The notes below the pieces were generated by a model. The model was not told where the DNA came from. It saw only the letters and a list, made by a program, of their open reading frames with translations, and did no database searches. A program made the translations under genes and the position numbers. Shown piece after piece: positions 1 to 9,079 of a DNA stretch of 64,000 nt. Position 1 is the stretch's first letter. Every line of letters begins with the position of its first letter. Source of the DNA: Acidocella sp. KAb 2-4 (GTDB taxonomy: Bacteria; Pseudomonadota; Alphaproteobacteria; Acetobacterales; Acetobacteraceae). The stretch covers positions 1 to 64,000 of the forward strand of contig NZ_JAJDJU010000005.1 of the NCBI RefSeq assembly GCF_020567705.1, read 5' to 3'.

Positions 1-22
1 CGGAGATGTGTATAAGAGACAG
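1..22 (+). other. Nextera transposase adapter remnant at contig end
   Basis: Bases 4-22 equal the 19-base Tn5 mosaic end used in Nextera libraries, and the preceding CGG matches the end of the read-2 adapter stem. It sits exactly at position 1, so it is untrimmed adapter at a contig edge and not organismal DNA. The biological sequence starts at about base 23. Confidence 0.97.
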
Positions 23-284
23 CCGCCAAGGCCGCCCCCCGCGTCGCCGCCCGCCTCATCGGCGCCAGCGGCGCGATCCCGCCAGACGCCTCGCCCGCGC
101 GCCCCCCTGGCTTGGGCAGGCGACGCGCCAGCATTGGCGCCACCCCCGCCGTCCGCAGCGCGCCAAGGCGCAGGGCAAGCTCCTGCACCCCGGCCCGCCT
201 CAGGCTGCGCGCGGCCCCCGCCGCCCGCAGCTGGGCACGGAGCACCGGCAGGCTGGCAAGGTCTTCCCCTGTCAACACCGCCAT
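23..284 (-). CDS. Hypothetical phage protein, 3' end missing
   Basis: An open frame starts at ATG 284 behind a good ribosome site (GGAG about 6 bases upstream) and runs without a stop into the adapter at the contig edge, giving at least 87 residues. The product is rich in Ala, Arg, Leu and Gly and begins MAVLTGEDLASLPVLR. It lies 11 bases after the preceding small gene, as expected for a co-transcribed late phage gene. I do not recognise the family. Confidence 0.45.
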
Positions 285-295
285 CTGCCGCTCCG

Positions 296-607
296 TTACA
301 GGCCGAAGACCGACTTCAGATCAGCCAGGATCATCTGCAGCAGGTCCAGCCCCGCCTTCGCCTTGGTCGCCGTAGCGGTGGGCAGCGTGGCCAGCACCGG
401 CTGAGCCGCAGTGGCCAAGGTGCTGGCGGCAGCGGTGGCCGTGGCCAGCGCGGTGGCATGATCCGACTGGCTGGCCAGCACCGAATTCAGCACCGCCTCG
501 CCCACCTGCAGACCGGTAGCCACCTCCGCCCCAATGGGGCCGCCCGCGGCAGCGCCAATGGCGGCAGCGGCGTTCAGCCCGGTCTCAATCTTCGATACTT
601 CACTCAT
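296..607 (-). CDS. Small hypothetical phage protein
   Basis: This 103-residue protein is low-complexity, rich in Ala and Thr, and predicted largely helical. Its GAAAGGPIGAEVATG stretch and long hydrophobic helices could pack against or span a membrane, but no clear transmembrane segment with flanking charges is evident. The start is supported by a strong GGAAGGAG site about 6 bases upstream. It sits downstream of the lysis genes, so a lysis accessory role is possible but unproven. Confidence 0.6.
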   Translation of the reverse strand: MSEVSKIETGLNAAAAIGAAAGGPIGAEVATGLQVGEAVLNSVLASQSDHATALATATAAASTLATAAQPVLATLPTATATKAKAGLDLLQMILADLKSVFGL

Positions 608-833
608 CGCGAACTCCTTCCTTCAACACGGCGATCCGCGCCGCACGGCATCTGCTCAACCGCGCCCGGCCCTCACCCCGGTCATGATTGCGCCCCTATC
701 CGCCGCAACCGTTCCGATTACGGCTGAATTTTTTTGTTTTGATTGTCGTTATGAAATCCACCGCCGCCGGCAGTAGCGGCGCGGTTTGTCGGCGATTGCA
801 GGAAATTCATGGTGGCACTCAGGCCACATCACC

Positions 834-1346
834 TCATCGCAAAATTTCACCCGCCAGGGCGATCACCCTCCGGGTCCAGCCAAGGCCAAAATTCCCCCAC
901 CCCGGTGACGTGCTGTAGAAACTGAGCCGCCGCGCCAGCGCCTCGCGCGCCAGCCCCAGCGCATCCGCAGCGTTGATCGCCGCCAGTGTCCGCGCCCCCA
1001 GCACCCCGTCAGCCGGCAGCCCCGCCGCCTGCTGCAGCCAGCAGATCGAGCGCCGCACCCCGGCATTCACTGCGCCATCAAACGCCACCATCGCCACCGG
1101 TAGCGGCAACTCGTCACCGCGCAGCGGCGTGTAGTAGTCGCGCCGATAAATCGCCTGCGCGTCCGCTTCGGTCAGCGCGGCAATATCCAACGCCGGATAC
1201 GTCGCGGCGCTGATCCCATATTTGGTCCCGCGCAACTGGCCGCGGCCCATCGCGCCACCAGTCCAATTTCCCGGATCGGCAGGATTATCGGTGTACCCAC
1301 CCTCCACCCCCAGAGTGAAGGTGAAACAACGAGAGAAATTATCCAT
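834..1346 (-). CDS. Endolysin, glycoside hydrolase family 108
   Basis: The 170-residue product is a muramidase-type endolysin that cuts peptidoglycan glycan strands at the end of the lytic cycle. The N-terminal half shows the GH108 signature with Glu15 in VEGGYTDNPADPGNW as the catalytic acid, followed by GTKYGIS. The C-terminal half, from about residue 85, looks like the family's usual peptidoglycan-binding domain (LPADGVLGARTLAAIN). I chose ATG 1346 because the family normally starts just before this point; an in-frame ATG at 1373 would add nine residues. It overlaps the upstream gene by 8 bases. No signal peptide is seen, so a holin or similar pore would be needed. Confidence 0.88.
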   Translation of the reverse strand: MDNFSRCFTFTLGVEGGYTDNPADPGNWTGGAMGRGQLRGTKYGISAATYPALDIAALTEADAQAIYRRDYYTPLRGDELPLPVAMVAFDGAVNAGVRRSICWLQQAAGLPADGVLGARTLAAINAADALGLAREALARRLSFYSTSPGWGNFGLGWTRRVIALAGEILR

Positions 1347-1665
1347 GCAGCAAACTCGCGCATAATCCGCCACAGGCGGCCGACAGCACGCTGATCACCA
1401 TCATGCTGATCCGCCGCTCCGCATCGCGCTCGCCGCGCATCCGCGCCAGATCGCTCCGCATCTTGCTCAGGCTCGCGACCAGTTCATCGATTTTCGAAAA
1501 CATCTTGGCGATCAGCTGATCCTCTTGCGCGAGATACCTCACCCGCCAGGTTTCCAAAGCATCCGCCTTTGCTTCCAGCAGTCCGATATCCTGCCTGATG
1601 CCGTTGATGTCATTGCGCAGCCCCGCGATATCGGTTCGCAGCAGCGCGATATTGTCAGTGTCCAT
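1339..1665 (-). CDS. XhlA-like lysis accessory protein (coiled coil plus C-terminal TM)
   Basis: The 108-residue protein begins with about 80 residues of heptad-like charged sequence predicted as a coiled coil, from about residue 5 to 75. It ends in one hydrophobic helix (about residues 86-106). This layout, directly upstream of the endolysin, resembles XhlA/haemolysin-type holin partners. The start ATG 1665 has a GAGGAG site. A spanin or virion protein cannot be excluded. Confidence 0.6.
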   Translation of the reverse strand: MDTDNIALLRTDIAGLRNDINGIRQDIGLLEAKADALETWRVRYLAQEDQLIAKMFSKIDELVASLSKMRSDLARMRGERDAERRISMMVISVLSAACGGLCASLLHG

Positions 1666-1674
1666 GGCGGCTCC

Positions 1675-3819
1675 TCAGCCCGGGGTGTCAGACAAGGTAA
1701 TGGGATAGGTCGTCGCCTGGAGCGGAAAGTTGATGTTCCAGGCAGAGCCGAGATCATTGCCGATGTTCCAGTTCACCGGCGGCGCCAGGCTGGCAGCATT
1801 GTCGGTCACAGCGTTGCCGCGGCCGATCTGCGTGCTGCCATACGGATAGAAAAACGACACCGCGGCGGACGGATTGGTAATCGGCGCCGCCAGCGTCACC
1901 ACGACATGCGTGGCATCCACGCGCGCCGCCGCAATGGCGCTGATAACCGTACCCGGCACCGCCACCGAGCCGCCATCCATCACCGCGAACCCCGCGCCAT
2001 TCGCCGCCTGCAGCGGCACCAGCAGATCATTGCCCGCATCATGCGCGATGGTCAGGATCAGGCTGGTGTTCGACGCCCGGTACACATGCGTGATCCGCGG
2101 CCCGCCCGCGAGCGGCAGCCCGCTCGCCGGCACCTGCGCGGCGGGTATGGTGTCGCTCAACCCCATCGCCAGCGCCGCCCGCGCCGCCGCATGCGCGCCG
2201 ATCCGTCCATAGCGCAGCAGATCCGGCTCGTCGCGATGCTCCGGATCGCCGCCCGAAAACACCCCCGTCGCCGCGTTGTAGGTCGCGTTCAGCGGGTTGG
2301 AATCCGCCGTCTGCGCGGCAAACACCACGATGTTGTTCGCCGGGTTCGCCGCCAAATCCGCGACCGACTCCCGCACCATCTGCACACCAGCGCTGGTTTC
2401 ATACGGAATCGCGTTCCACGCCAGCAGCGGCAAATTCGCCGCGCTGCGCCCCAACAAGCTTCGCGTTAGCCCCAAAAGGCGCAGCACGCTGCTCTTATAA
2501 AGCGCCTTGCTGGCATAAGGCATGGTGCTGTCCTGCTCCGACCACGGCCAGACCAGAAACGCGATGTCGCCCTCATCCGCAGCACTCACCACCGCGCTGC
2601 TGCCGGTCAGATACGCGCTCAGCGCCGCGAAATCCGGCCCCGCCGCCCAGGTCAAGGGGTCAGACCCATCGCCCGGATTGGTCAGGAACGTGCCGCCCGT
2701 GCCGCCGGGCGCAAACAACGGCGGCGAGGAGTTGGAGATTGGATGCCCCGGTATCACCGAATACCGGCTGGGTGAGAGATACGTCCCCGCCAACGCCGAG
2801 ACATGGCTATACGCCACCGCGCCCAGATACCAGGCCACGCCCTGCGCCAACGCCTGCGGCCCGCCCGCATTGATGAACCAGGCGGCGTTGGATTGCCCCA
2901 TCACCAGTAGATTCACGCCGCGGCGCGTGCCCAGCGCCCAACGCCCCTGCGCCGCGATCAGCGTGCCGATCTCGCCCGCGCTCAGCACCCGCTCCCACGC
3001 CGCCGCCTCATGGAACCAGCATTGCGCCGAACCTTGCACCGTGCCGTCATGCAGCAGCAGCGCTTGCGCCTTGGCGCTCGCCGCCAGCGGGTTTGCCACC
3101 CCCGCCGCCACCTGCACGCCATCCAGCCACACATCCACACCGCTGCCCGGCGTATTGCGCAGGATCACCGCATGGCTATGCCGCCGCGCCAGGCTGCCGG
3201 AGAGCACCGTCTGGCTCGCCGTGCCGGGGAACAGCGTCAAGTTGCTCCCCTCGGCGCTGTCGGCCTGCAAAATCGTAGCCCCCGCGCCCGCCATGGTATG
3301 GAGCAGCGGAACCGGCTGGTTGTTGACGTAATACGTCCCCTGCCGCCAATTCGGCCGCGTCCACACCAGATAGCGCGTCCACGCCACCCCCGAGCCCAGC
3401 TCCAGCGCGGGGTGAGACAGCCCCCAATCCGCATCCAGCGTCGGCCCATAATTCACGAGGGCCGCATCCGGCGCGCCCACGGCGCCCAGATACCCATTCA
3501 CGCGCGGCACCGCCATCGTCGCCGCCGGGCTTGTGTCCGCGGCGATGTGGTAGGGCAACAACCGAACGCCATTGCCTGATTTGTCCTGCACCGCGCCCAC
3601 CACGCTGTTGCTGGCCAGCAGCGTCGCCCCATTCGCATCCAGCAACCCGCCCGGCAGCCCCGCATCCCACCAGCCGGAAAGCCCGCTGATGGCGGAGGGA
3701 TAAGGCCCGGCAAACAAGCCCACGGGCGGCGGCGTCCCCGCCGGCATCGGCCCCGTCAGCACGCGCCGGCCCAGCCCGGCAGCCAGTGGCGCGCCGGGTA
3801 TGTTGAACAGCATGCTCAT
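1675..3819 (-). CDS. Tail appendage protein with LamG-like and SGNH/sialate-esterase-like domains
   Basis: The 714-residue protein has an N-terminal linker, a concanavalin/LamG-like jelly-roll region at about residues 45-295 (GLSGWWDAG..., VDVWLDGVQV, WERVLSAGEI), and then a region starting VNLLVMGQSNAAW at about 305. GQSN is the block-I nucleophile motif of SGNH/sialate O-acetylesterase-like hydrolases, and a later RYGRIGAHAAARAA segment could supply the catalytic His. A C-terminal beta domain follows. In the phage context it probably binds and de-acetylates surface polysaccharide. The family assignment is from motifs only. It lies 3 bases after the collagen-repeat fibre gene. Confidence 0.65.
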   Translation of the reverse strand: MSMLFNIPGAPLAAGLGRRVLTGPMPAGTPPPVGLFAGPYPSAISGLSGWWDAGLPGGLLDANGATLLASNSVVGAVQDKSGNGVRLLPYHIAADTSPAATMAVPRVNGYLGAVGAPDAALVNYGPTLDADWGLSHPALELGSGVAWTRYLVWTRPNWRQGTYYVNNQPVPLLHTMAGAGATILQADSAEGSNLTLFPGTASQTVLSGSLARRHSHAVILRNTPGSGVDVWLDGVQVAAGVANPLAASAKAQALLLHDGTVQGSAQCWFHEAAAWERVLSAGEIGTLIAAQGRWALGTRRGVNLLVMGQSNAAWFINAGGPQALAQGVAWYLGAVAYSHVSALAGTYLSPSRYSVIPGHPISNSSPPLFAPGGTGGTFLTNPGDGSDPLTWAAGPDFAALSAYLTGSSAVVSAADEGDIAFLVWPWSEQDSTMPYASKALYKSSVLRLLGLTRSLLGRSAANLPLLAWNAIPYETSAGVQMVRESVADLAANPANNIVVFAAQTADSNPLNATYNAATGVFSGGDPEHRDEPDLLRYGRIGAHAAARAALAMGLSDTIPAAQVPASGLPLAGGPRITHVYRASNTSLILTIAHDAGNDLLVPLQAANGAGFAVMDGGSVAVPGTVISAIAAARVDATHVVVTLAAPITNPSAAVSFFYPYGSTQIGRGNAVTDNAASLAPPVNWNIGNDLGSAWNINFPLQATTYPITLSDTPG

Positions 3820-3822
3820 GGT

Positions 3823-5973
3823 TCAGCTCACCGCAATGGTGAAGCTGCTCACCGTCGTGTTCGCGCCCGCCGTGGTCTGCACCCACACGTAGTAGCTGCC
3901 CGCCGTGGCTGGCGTTGTATAATAGATCGCCCATAGCGAGTTCGAATTGATGACCGAAGCCGCCTGCCAACCCGTGCCCGGCGCCACGGTGTTCGAGGTC
4001 GAGAGCGCCACCTGCGTCGCCACGTTCTGCGCTGGCGTAATCGCGCCATTCAGCGGAATCGTGCCGCTACCATGCGTAAAGCTGCCGGTCGGCGCGTTAA
4101 TGCCATAGGTCAGCCCGTTGCTCGCCGCCGCCACGCTGATCGCGCCGGACACCGCCGTTAGCCCGCTCGCCGGATCCTGCGCCCACACATAATATGTGCC
4201 CGCCGCCGCCGAGGTCAGCGCCGCCGAGAAGGTGCCGTTGGCATTCGTAGCCGCCGTCCAGCCCGTGCTCGGCGCCGCGCTGTTTTGCGTCGCCAGCTGC
4301 ACATTCACCGCATCCGCTACCGGCGCCACGCTGCCAGTCACGGCCAGCGCGGTGCCCGCCGTACCGGTGCTGGGCGCGGTCACGCTCAGCGCCGGCACCA
4401 CCACACTCACCGCGCCCGAGACCGCCTGCACCGACGTATTCACATCCTGCCGCGCCCACACATACACGGTTCCCGCCGCCGTCGGCGTCAGGCTGGCGGT
4501 CCAAATGCCATTATTCGTCACGGTGTTCACCCAAGCAGCGGGCGCCGTGGTCGCAATGGCCGAGAGCCCCACCTGCACCGCGCTGCTGGCCGGAGACACC
4601 GTGCCCGTCAGCGCCAACGCGGCATTTACCGCCACGCTCGATGGCACGTTGCCAAGCGTGATCGTCGGCGCCGCCACGGTAAAGCTGTTCGACACGCCCA
4701 CCACAGCCGCATTGTTGTGGTCGCGCACGCGCACCGTATACGTGCCCGCGGCCAAGCCCGGAATAACCAAGCTGTAAGCGTTCAGCGTGATCACCGGGCT
4801 GGGCGCGGCGGTCCAGGTGTTGCCGCCATCGGTCGAATAATCAAGCGCCGTCGGCGCATCGTTGAAGATGCCGCCATTCACGGTGAACGCGGTATTCATC
4901 ATCGGCGGGCTAATCGAGCCCACCGTAATCGTCGGCGCGTTTGGCACCACGCCGCTCCACCACACCATCGAGCCACCCGAATACGTCAGCCCCAGCAGCT
5001 CAGTGGCGGCGCCGGGCGGCAGCACGGCGGTCCCCGAACCCGAGGCGATCCCCGTGCCCATCGTCACCACGCCGGGAGCCAGATTGATCAGCGTGCAGGA
5101 AAATCCCGCCCCGATATTGGCGAAATTCGCGGTCAGCGTAATCGGCGCGCTAGCCACCAGCACACGGTTATTATGGTCGGTCGCGTCCAGCACGGTGTTC
5201 GCGGTCAGCTCCACCACCTGCGGCATCACGCCCGGCAGCTTGCTCTGCACATAGCTCCACAGTGCGCCGAAATTCTGCACACTCATGGTGTTGCCACCCT
5301 GCGCCACCAATAGCTGGTCGCCATCGGCGACCGGCCCCGCCGCAGGCAGCTGATCAATGGTCTGGCCGCCCAGGAACTGCCCATACGGCATCCAGGCCAA
5401 AGCCCCGTTCTGCCACAGCGCCACATAATCCGCCGCCCCGACCGAGCTGGCCGACGACCCTGCGGTCGGCCCGGACAGCCCCACCCCGGCTGGTCCGGCC
5501 GGACCAGCCGGGCCAACTGGCCCCGCCGCCCCTTGCGGCCCCGCTGGCCCGGCGACGGACGACACCGTCACCCCGATCACGCCATCGCCACTGATCGACA
5601 CGCCATTGCCCGCCGAAAACAGCCCGCGCAACGCCGTCACCGGCAGCAGGCTAGGCTCGCCATTGGCATTCACCACGAGCTCGTCCGCAAGCGTCATCGC
5701 CGCCTGCACGGGAAACCCCGCATGATCACCACCATTGGCGAACAACGCGCCATTGCTCATGGCCAGGCCGGTGCCAAGCGTCACGCTCTCCGGCCCGCCC
5801 GCGCCGGTGCTCACCCGCCCGAGCAATTCGCCGGTCGGCACGCTGATCTGCGTCTGCAGCCCCGCAACCACCTGCGACACGGTCGCGGCATAAACCGTCC
5901 CGGCCTGCGAAATTGGCAGTAGGTCGCCGCTGCCGACCGACGGCGCGGACGGCAATTGTGCAATCGTTGTCAT
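3823..5973 (-). CDS. Tail fibre with collagen-like repeat and repeated Ig-like domains
   Basis: The 716-residue protein has an N-terminal module of about 75 residues shared with the neighbouring spike (both start MTTIAQLP). A short collagen-like Gly-X-Y stretch lies at about residues 142-164 (GPAGPQGAAGPVGPAGPAG). From about residue 350 there are several consecutive Ig-like beta repeats of about 85-90 residues, each ending in a pattern like AGTYYVWAQ. Collagen triplets in phage fibres drive trimerisation. The N-terminal module probably anchors to the tail, and the repeats form an extendable arm or adhesin. No enzyme motif was seen. Confidence 0.75.
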   Translation of the reverse strand: MTTIAQLPSAPSVGSGDLLPISQAGTVYAATVSQVVAGLQTQISVPTGELLGRVSTGAGGPESVTLGTGLAMSNGALFANGGDHAGFPVQAAMTLADELVVNANGEPSLLPVTALRGLFSAGNGVSISGDGVIGVTVSSVAGPAGPQGAAGPVGPAGPAGPAGVGLSGPTAGSSASSVGAADYVALWQNGALAWMPYGQFLGGQTIDQLPAAGPVADGDQLLVAQGGNTMSVQNFGALWSYVQSKLPGVMPQVVELTANTVLDATDHNNRVLVASAPITLTANFANIGAGFSCTLINLAPGVVTMGTGIASGSGTAVLPPGAATELLGLTYSGGSMVWWSGVVPNAPTITVGSISPPMMNTAFTVNGGIFNDAPTALDYSTDGGNTWTAAPSPVITLNAYSLVIPGLAAGTYTVRVRDHNNAAVVGVSNSFTVAAPTITLGNVPSSVAVNAALALTGTVSPASSAVQVGLSAIATTAPAAWVNTVTNNGIWTASLTPTAAGTVYVWARQDVNTSVQAVSGAVSVVVPALSVTAPSTGTAGTALAVTGSVAPVADAVNVQLATQNSAAPSTGWTAATNANGTFSAALTSAAAGTYYVWAQDPASGLTAVSGAISVAAASNGLTYGINAPTGSFTHGSGTIPLNGAITPAQNVATQVALSTSNTVAPGTGWQAASVINSNSLWAIYYTTPATAGSYYVWVQTTAGANTTVSSFTIAVS

Positions 5974-6013
5974 TCAAAACAACCTTACGTTATTAAATAT
6001 TGCGCCCGATGCC

Positions 6014-8575
6014 TCAGGCCACGGCCACCCAGTTGGAAGCATCGGTGCCCGCCTGCTTCACCCAAAACGTGCCGCCCGCGCCGCCATTCAGGTTCCTGAA
6101 GGTCGAGCCAGGCGGCGCCGCCACCGCGTTCAGCGGCGAGCCCCGGCCAATCAGCTCCACCGCACCGGTCGGTTCCGTATCAGAGATGATCCGGACCATG
6201 CCGCCCCCCGCCGGATGCAGCGAAATATCACCCGCGCGTGTCTTCAGCGTCACGCTGCCATCGCCATTGGGCGAAACATAATCACTCTGCGAAAACCGCG
6301 CGGCGCGCCAGCCGTCCCCCGTGCCCAGCCAATCGATCGTTGCCCCCGCGGGCACGGTGATCGGCGCCCCCGTCCAATTGCTCTGCGTCGGCGAAGATCC
6401 GGTTGTGGCAAACGTCGCCGCCGCCAGGCAATCAATCGCCAACTCCTTATTGTTCCAGGCTGGCAGCCCCACCTGCACGTTCGCCGTGGCGCCCGTGCCA
6501 TCGCCCGTGATGGTCGCGGTCGTGCCCGCACCGTAGCCCGTGCCGAAACTGGTCATCTGAATGCCGATCACCGCCCCGCCCGACACCCACACCGTGCCAG
6601 CCGCCCCGGTGCCCGTGCCCGAGAACGCCACCGTCGCGGTCGTATACCCCGAGCCGCCATTGGCCACTTTCGCAAAAGTGATCTGCCCAGCCGCCGCCGC
6701 CGCCTGGGTCGTCACGATACTGGCGATTGGCGCGCTGGCCTGCGCAATCGTCACCACATCCGCGATATCCGGGATCTTCAGCGTATACACCCCGTTCACC
6801 GTCGCCGGATTCACCGCCCAGCGCTTGGTATAGTTCAACAGGTTGCGCCTGATCGTGATCGAATCCGTGTAAGCCGAGATCGCATTAGCCAGGTTCGCCC
6901 CCGGCTGGCCGACGATGATATTATCCTCCACCACCACGTTCTGCGCGCCGTCACGGATCACAATGCCCGACACATTGCCGCTGTAATTAATCCAGTTGCC
7001 GACAATCGACAGCCCCGTGCAGGCCAAACCAAAATTATCCCCAGCGCCGTTAGACTCCACATTCTGCACCGCGATCGAAGATCCCGTGCAATCCTGGATA
7101 AAATTCGCCCGCGCGGTGCAATACTGCCCGCCGCCGATATTCAGCCCGATCAGCGCGCCGTTGATATAGTTGTTATCCACCTCGGTATAAATCGAGCCGC
7201 CGCAATCAATGCCAAAAGCCGAAGCGCCGCTGATCATGTTGCCGGTGATCTTGCAATATCCGGTATCGCACAAAATCCCCGCGCCGCTCATCGCGATCGA
7301 GCTGTTATTGGTGCACAGATTGCCAGAGACCAGAATATTCCGGCCCGAGATAAAAATCCCGTACCGCACATTCGAATAGCAATTATTGCTGGCGACCACA
7401 GCATCCAGCACATCGGGGTTGGCGTTGCCATAAACAAATGGCTGCACCCTGATGTTGTTGGCGATAAAATTGCCCACCAGAATGCCGACATTATTATTCC
7501 AGCATGTGTTGCTGACGATCTGTAGCTCGCGGATCTTGAGAACGAAATTCGGATCCTCGCTATCCACATGGATGCCATTCACGCCATTGTCATGCGCACG
7601 GCAATTCGTCACACTCAACGCGTCCAGCGCATAGGCGTAGAAACCATGCACCGCATTGCCAGTAAACTCGCAATTATCCACATGGTGCTGCGTCACCGCC
7701 GGATCATTTGCCAGATAGGTCAGGCCGCTGCCATTGCTGGCGCCCTTCATGTTGCGGAACACACAGCGCGTCATCAGCGATTTCGTGCACCCGGCCTGCA
7801 CCGCAACGCCCATGGTGTCATTCGTCACTGCCGCATTGCCATCAAAGATGATACCGTCAGCGAAAAAATTCGCCGCCGAAACGCTTATCCACGCCGCCGT
7901 CGTGGCCGTGCCCGCCTTGCTCTGCCCCGGACGGGTGAGCACCGTCATCCCCGGCACGCCGAGCAGCGTGCAACTCGTGCCGGCCATGTCGCACTCCCCG
8001 GCAATGGCATAGGTCTTCGGGCCGAAGCGCACCGGCGCGCCGCTGGCAATCGCGGCCAGCAGCGCCGCGCTATCATCGGTCACCCCGTCGCCCTTGGCGC
8101 CGAAATCCTCGATCGACACCGCATTGGCCGCCAGCGCCGCAATCGTCCGCGCCGTGTTCGCGCCGCTGGCCGTGGCCGTCAGCGCCCCGCCCGGGATACC
8201 CGGCAGCCCACCCAAACCCGCCATGAAATTAGCATAGGAGACGCCGACATTCGCCCCGCCCTGGCCAAGCGGCACGATATCGGCGGCCCCCGGCGTCGCC
8301 CCCGCCGCGAGCTGCGGAATCACGAACGGCGGCGCCGTGGCCGATAATGTCGTGCCCGAGACAGCAAGATTCGCCCCGATCGTGATCGCCGATGGAGCCG
8401 CCGTGCCCGTCGTCACATTGCCCAACAGCGTGTTGGCCGGCAGTGACAATGCCGGCTGCGTCCCGGCGATCATCTGCCCACGCGTGGCCGAGAGCGTCTG
8501 CCCGTTCTGATAAATCGCGATCTCGTCGCTGTCCGACACCGACGCCGCGGGCGGTAATTGTGCAATCGTGGTCAT
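6014..8575 (-). CDS. Tail spike with pectate-lyase-like beta helix
   Basis: The 853-residue protein shares its first 75 or so residues with the neighbouring fibre (tail attachment module). It then has the pectate-lyase-3 entry motif VSIEDFGAKGDGVTDDSAAL at about residues 135-155. About 400 residues rich in Asn, Gly, Val and Ile follow, with the regular turns of a right-handed parallel beta helix. The C-terminal 250 residues include Gly/Thr-rich beta sequence and a terminal knob. Such spikes bind and often cleave capsule or O-antigen, although no catalytic residue can be assigned from sequence alone. Confidence 0.8.
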   Translation of the reverse strand: MTTIAQLPPAASVSDSDEIAIYQNGQTLSATRGQMIAGTQPALSLPANTLLGNVTTGTAAPSAITIGANLAVSGTTLSATAPPFVIPQLAAGATPGAADIVPLGQGGANVGVSYANFMAGLGGLPGIPGGALTATASGANTARTIAALAANAVSIEDFGAKGDGVTDDSAALLAAIASGAPVRFGPKTYAIAGECDMAGTSCTLLGVPGMTVLTRPGQSKAGTATTAAWISVSAANFFADGIIFDGNAAVTNDTMGVAVQAGCTKSLMTRCVFRNMKGASNGSGLTYLANDPAVTQHHVDNCEFTGNAVHGFYAYALDALSVTNCRAHDNGVNGIHVDSEDPNFVLKIRELQIVSNTCWNNNVGILVGNFIANNIRVQPFVYGNANPDVLDAVVASNNCYSNVRYGIFISGRNILVSGNLCTNNSSIAMSGAGILCDTGYCKITGNMISGASAFGIDCGGSIYTEVDNNYINGALIGLNIGGGQYCTARANFIQDCTGSSIAVQNVESNGAGDNFGLACTGLSIVGNWINYSGNVSGIVIRDGAQNVVVEDNIIVGQPGANLANAISAYTDSITIRRNLLNYTKRWAVNPATVNGVYTLKIPDIADVVTIAQASAPIASIVTTQAAAAAGQITFAKVANGGSGYTTATVAFSGTGTGAAGTVWVSGGAVIGIQMTSFGTGYGAGTTATITGDGTGATANVQVGLPAWNNKELAIDCLAAATFATTGSSPTQSNWTGAPITVPAGATIDWLGTGDGWRAARFSQSDYVSPNGDGSVTLKTRAGDISLHPAGGGMVRIISDTEPTGAVELIGRGSPLNAVAAPPGSTFRNLNGGAGGTFWVKQAGTDASNWVAVA

Positions 8576-8584
8576 GCAATATCC

Positions 8585-9067
8585 TCAGTTCGTGGTGATC
8601 GGCAGACCCGCGGGCCCCGTAAGAGCCTGGCCACTTGGTATCTGCAACGCGTCCACCGCCACCGGCGCGGTCGAGAGCGCCTGCACCGGCAGAGCGATGC
8701 TGCGGACCAGCGCCCGCCCGCCCGCGGTGGTTACGCTCACCGTCACCGTATAGAGCGTCCCGGCCTGCCCGCCGGTCAGCCACATCACCGCCCGCGCGCC
8801 ATCCGCCGCCGCCGAGGCCAATGTCAGATCGCCTGGGTTACCGGGGCTGATGCCGACATCCAGCGTCGCGATCGTATCACCGGGATTCGCCGCCAGCGCC
8901 GGCGCGATATCAAAAACATAATCCAGCGTGTCGCCGGGGTCCTTCACCGGCCAAGCCAGCGCCAGGGGCGGCGCCACCACCGCCCCGCGCGGCGTCGGCA
9001 CGAACCCATCAATCTGCACATAGCGCGCGTTGGAGGGGCGCCATAAATGGTTTGCAACCGTGGGCAT
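8585..9067 (-). CDS. Phage fibre-tail adaptor-like protein
   Basis: The 160-residue protein is beta-rich. It has an N-terminal segment (MPTVANHLWRPSNARYVQID) and an Ig-like core with PGDTIATLDVGISPG and GGQAGTLYTVTVSV. Small single-domain proteins of this kind between the baseplate genes and fibres are often annotated as fibre-tail adaptors. Position between the glycine-rich fibre and the spike supports that. The role is inferred from context. Confidence 0.55.
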   Translation of the reverse strand: MPTVANHLWRPSNARYVQIDGFVPTPRGAVVAPPLALAWPVKDPGDTLDYVFDIAPALAANPGDTIATLDVGISPGNPGDLTLASAAADGARAVMWLTGGQAGTLYTVTVSVTTAGGRALVRSIALPVQALSTAPVAVDALQIPSGQALTGPAGLPITTN

Positions 9068-9079
9068 TCCGCTCTCCCG

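Noticed and set aside
718-810. A 30-codon minus-strand frame (MNFLQSPTNRA...) between the endolysin and the small gene at 296-607
   Set aside because: No convincing ribosome site and low-complexity content. The 226-base gap holds nothing else I can support.
4285-5313. Long plus-strand frames across the prophage, such as 4285-5313, 6215-7525, 19419-21362 and 21519-22928
   Set aside because: They are Arg/His-rich shadows of well-supported minus-strand phage genes and lack ribosome sites.
5475-5550. A DNA tandem repeat at the collagen-like segment
   Set aside because: The repetition is at protein level (Gly-X-Y); the bases vary and do not form a clean tandem array.
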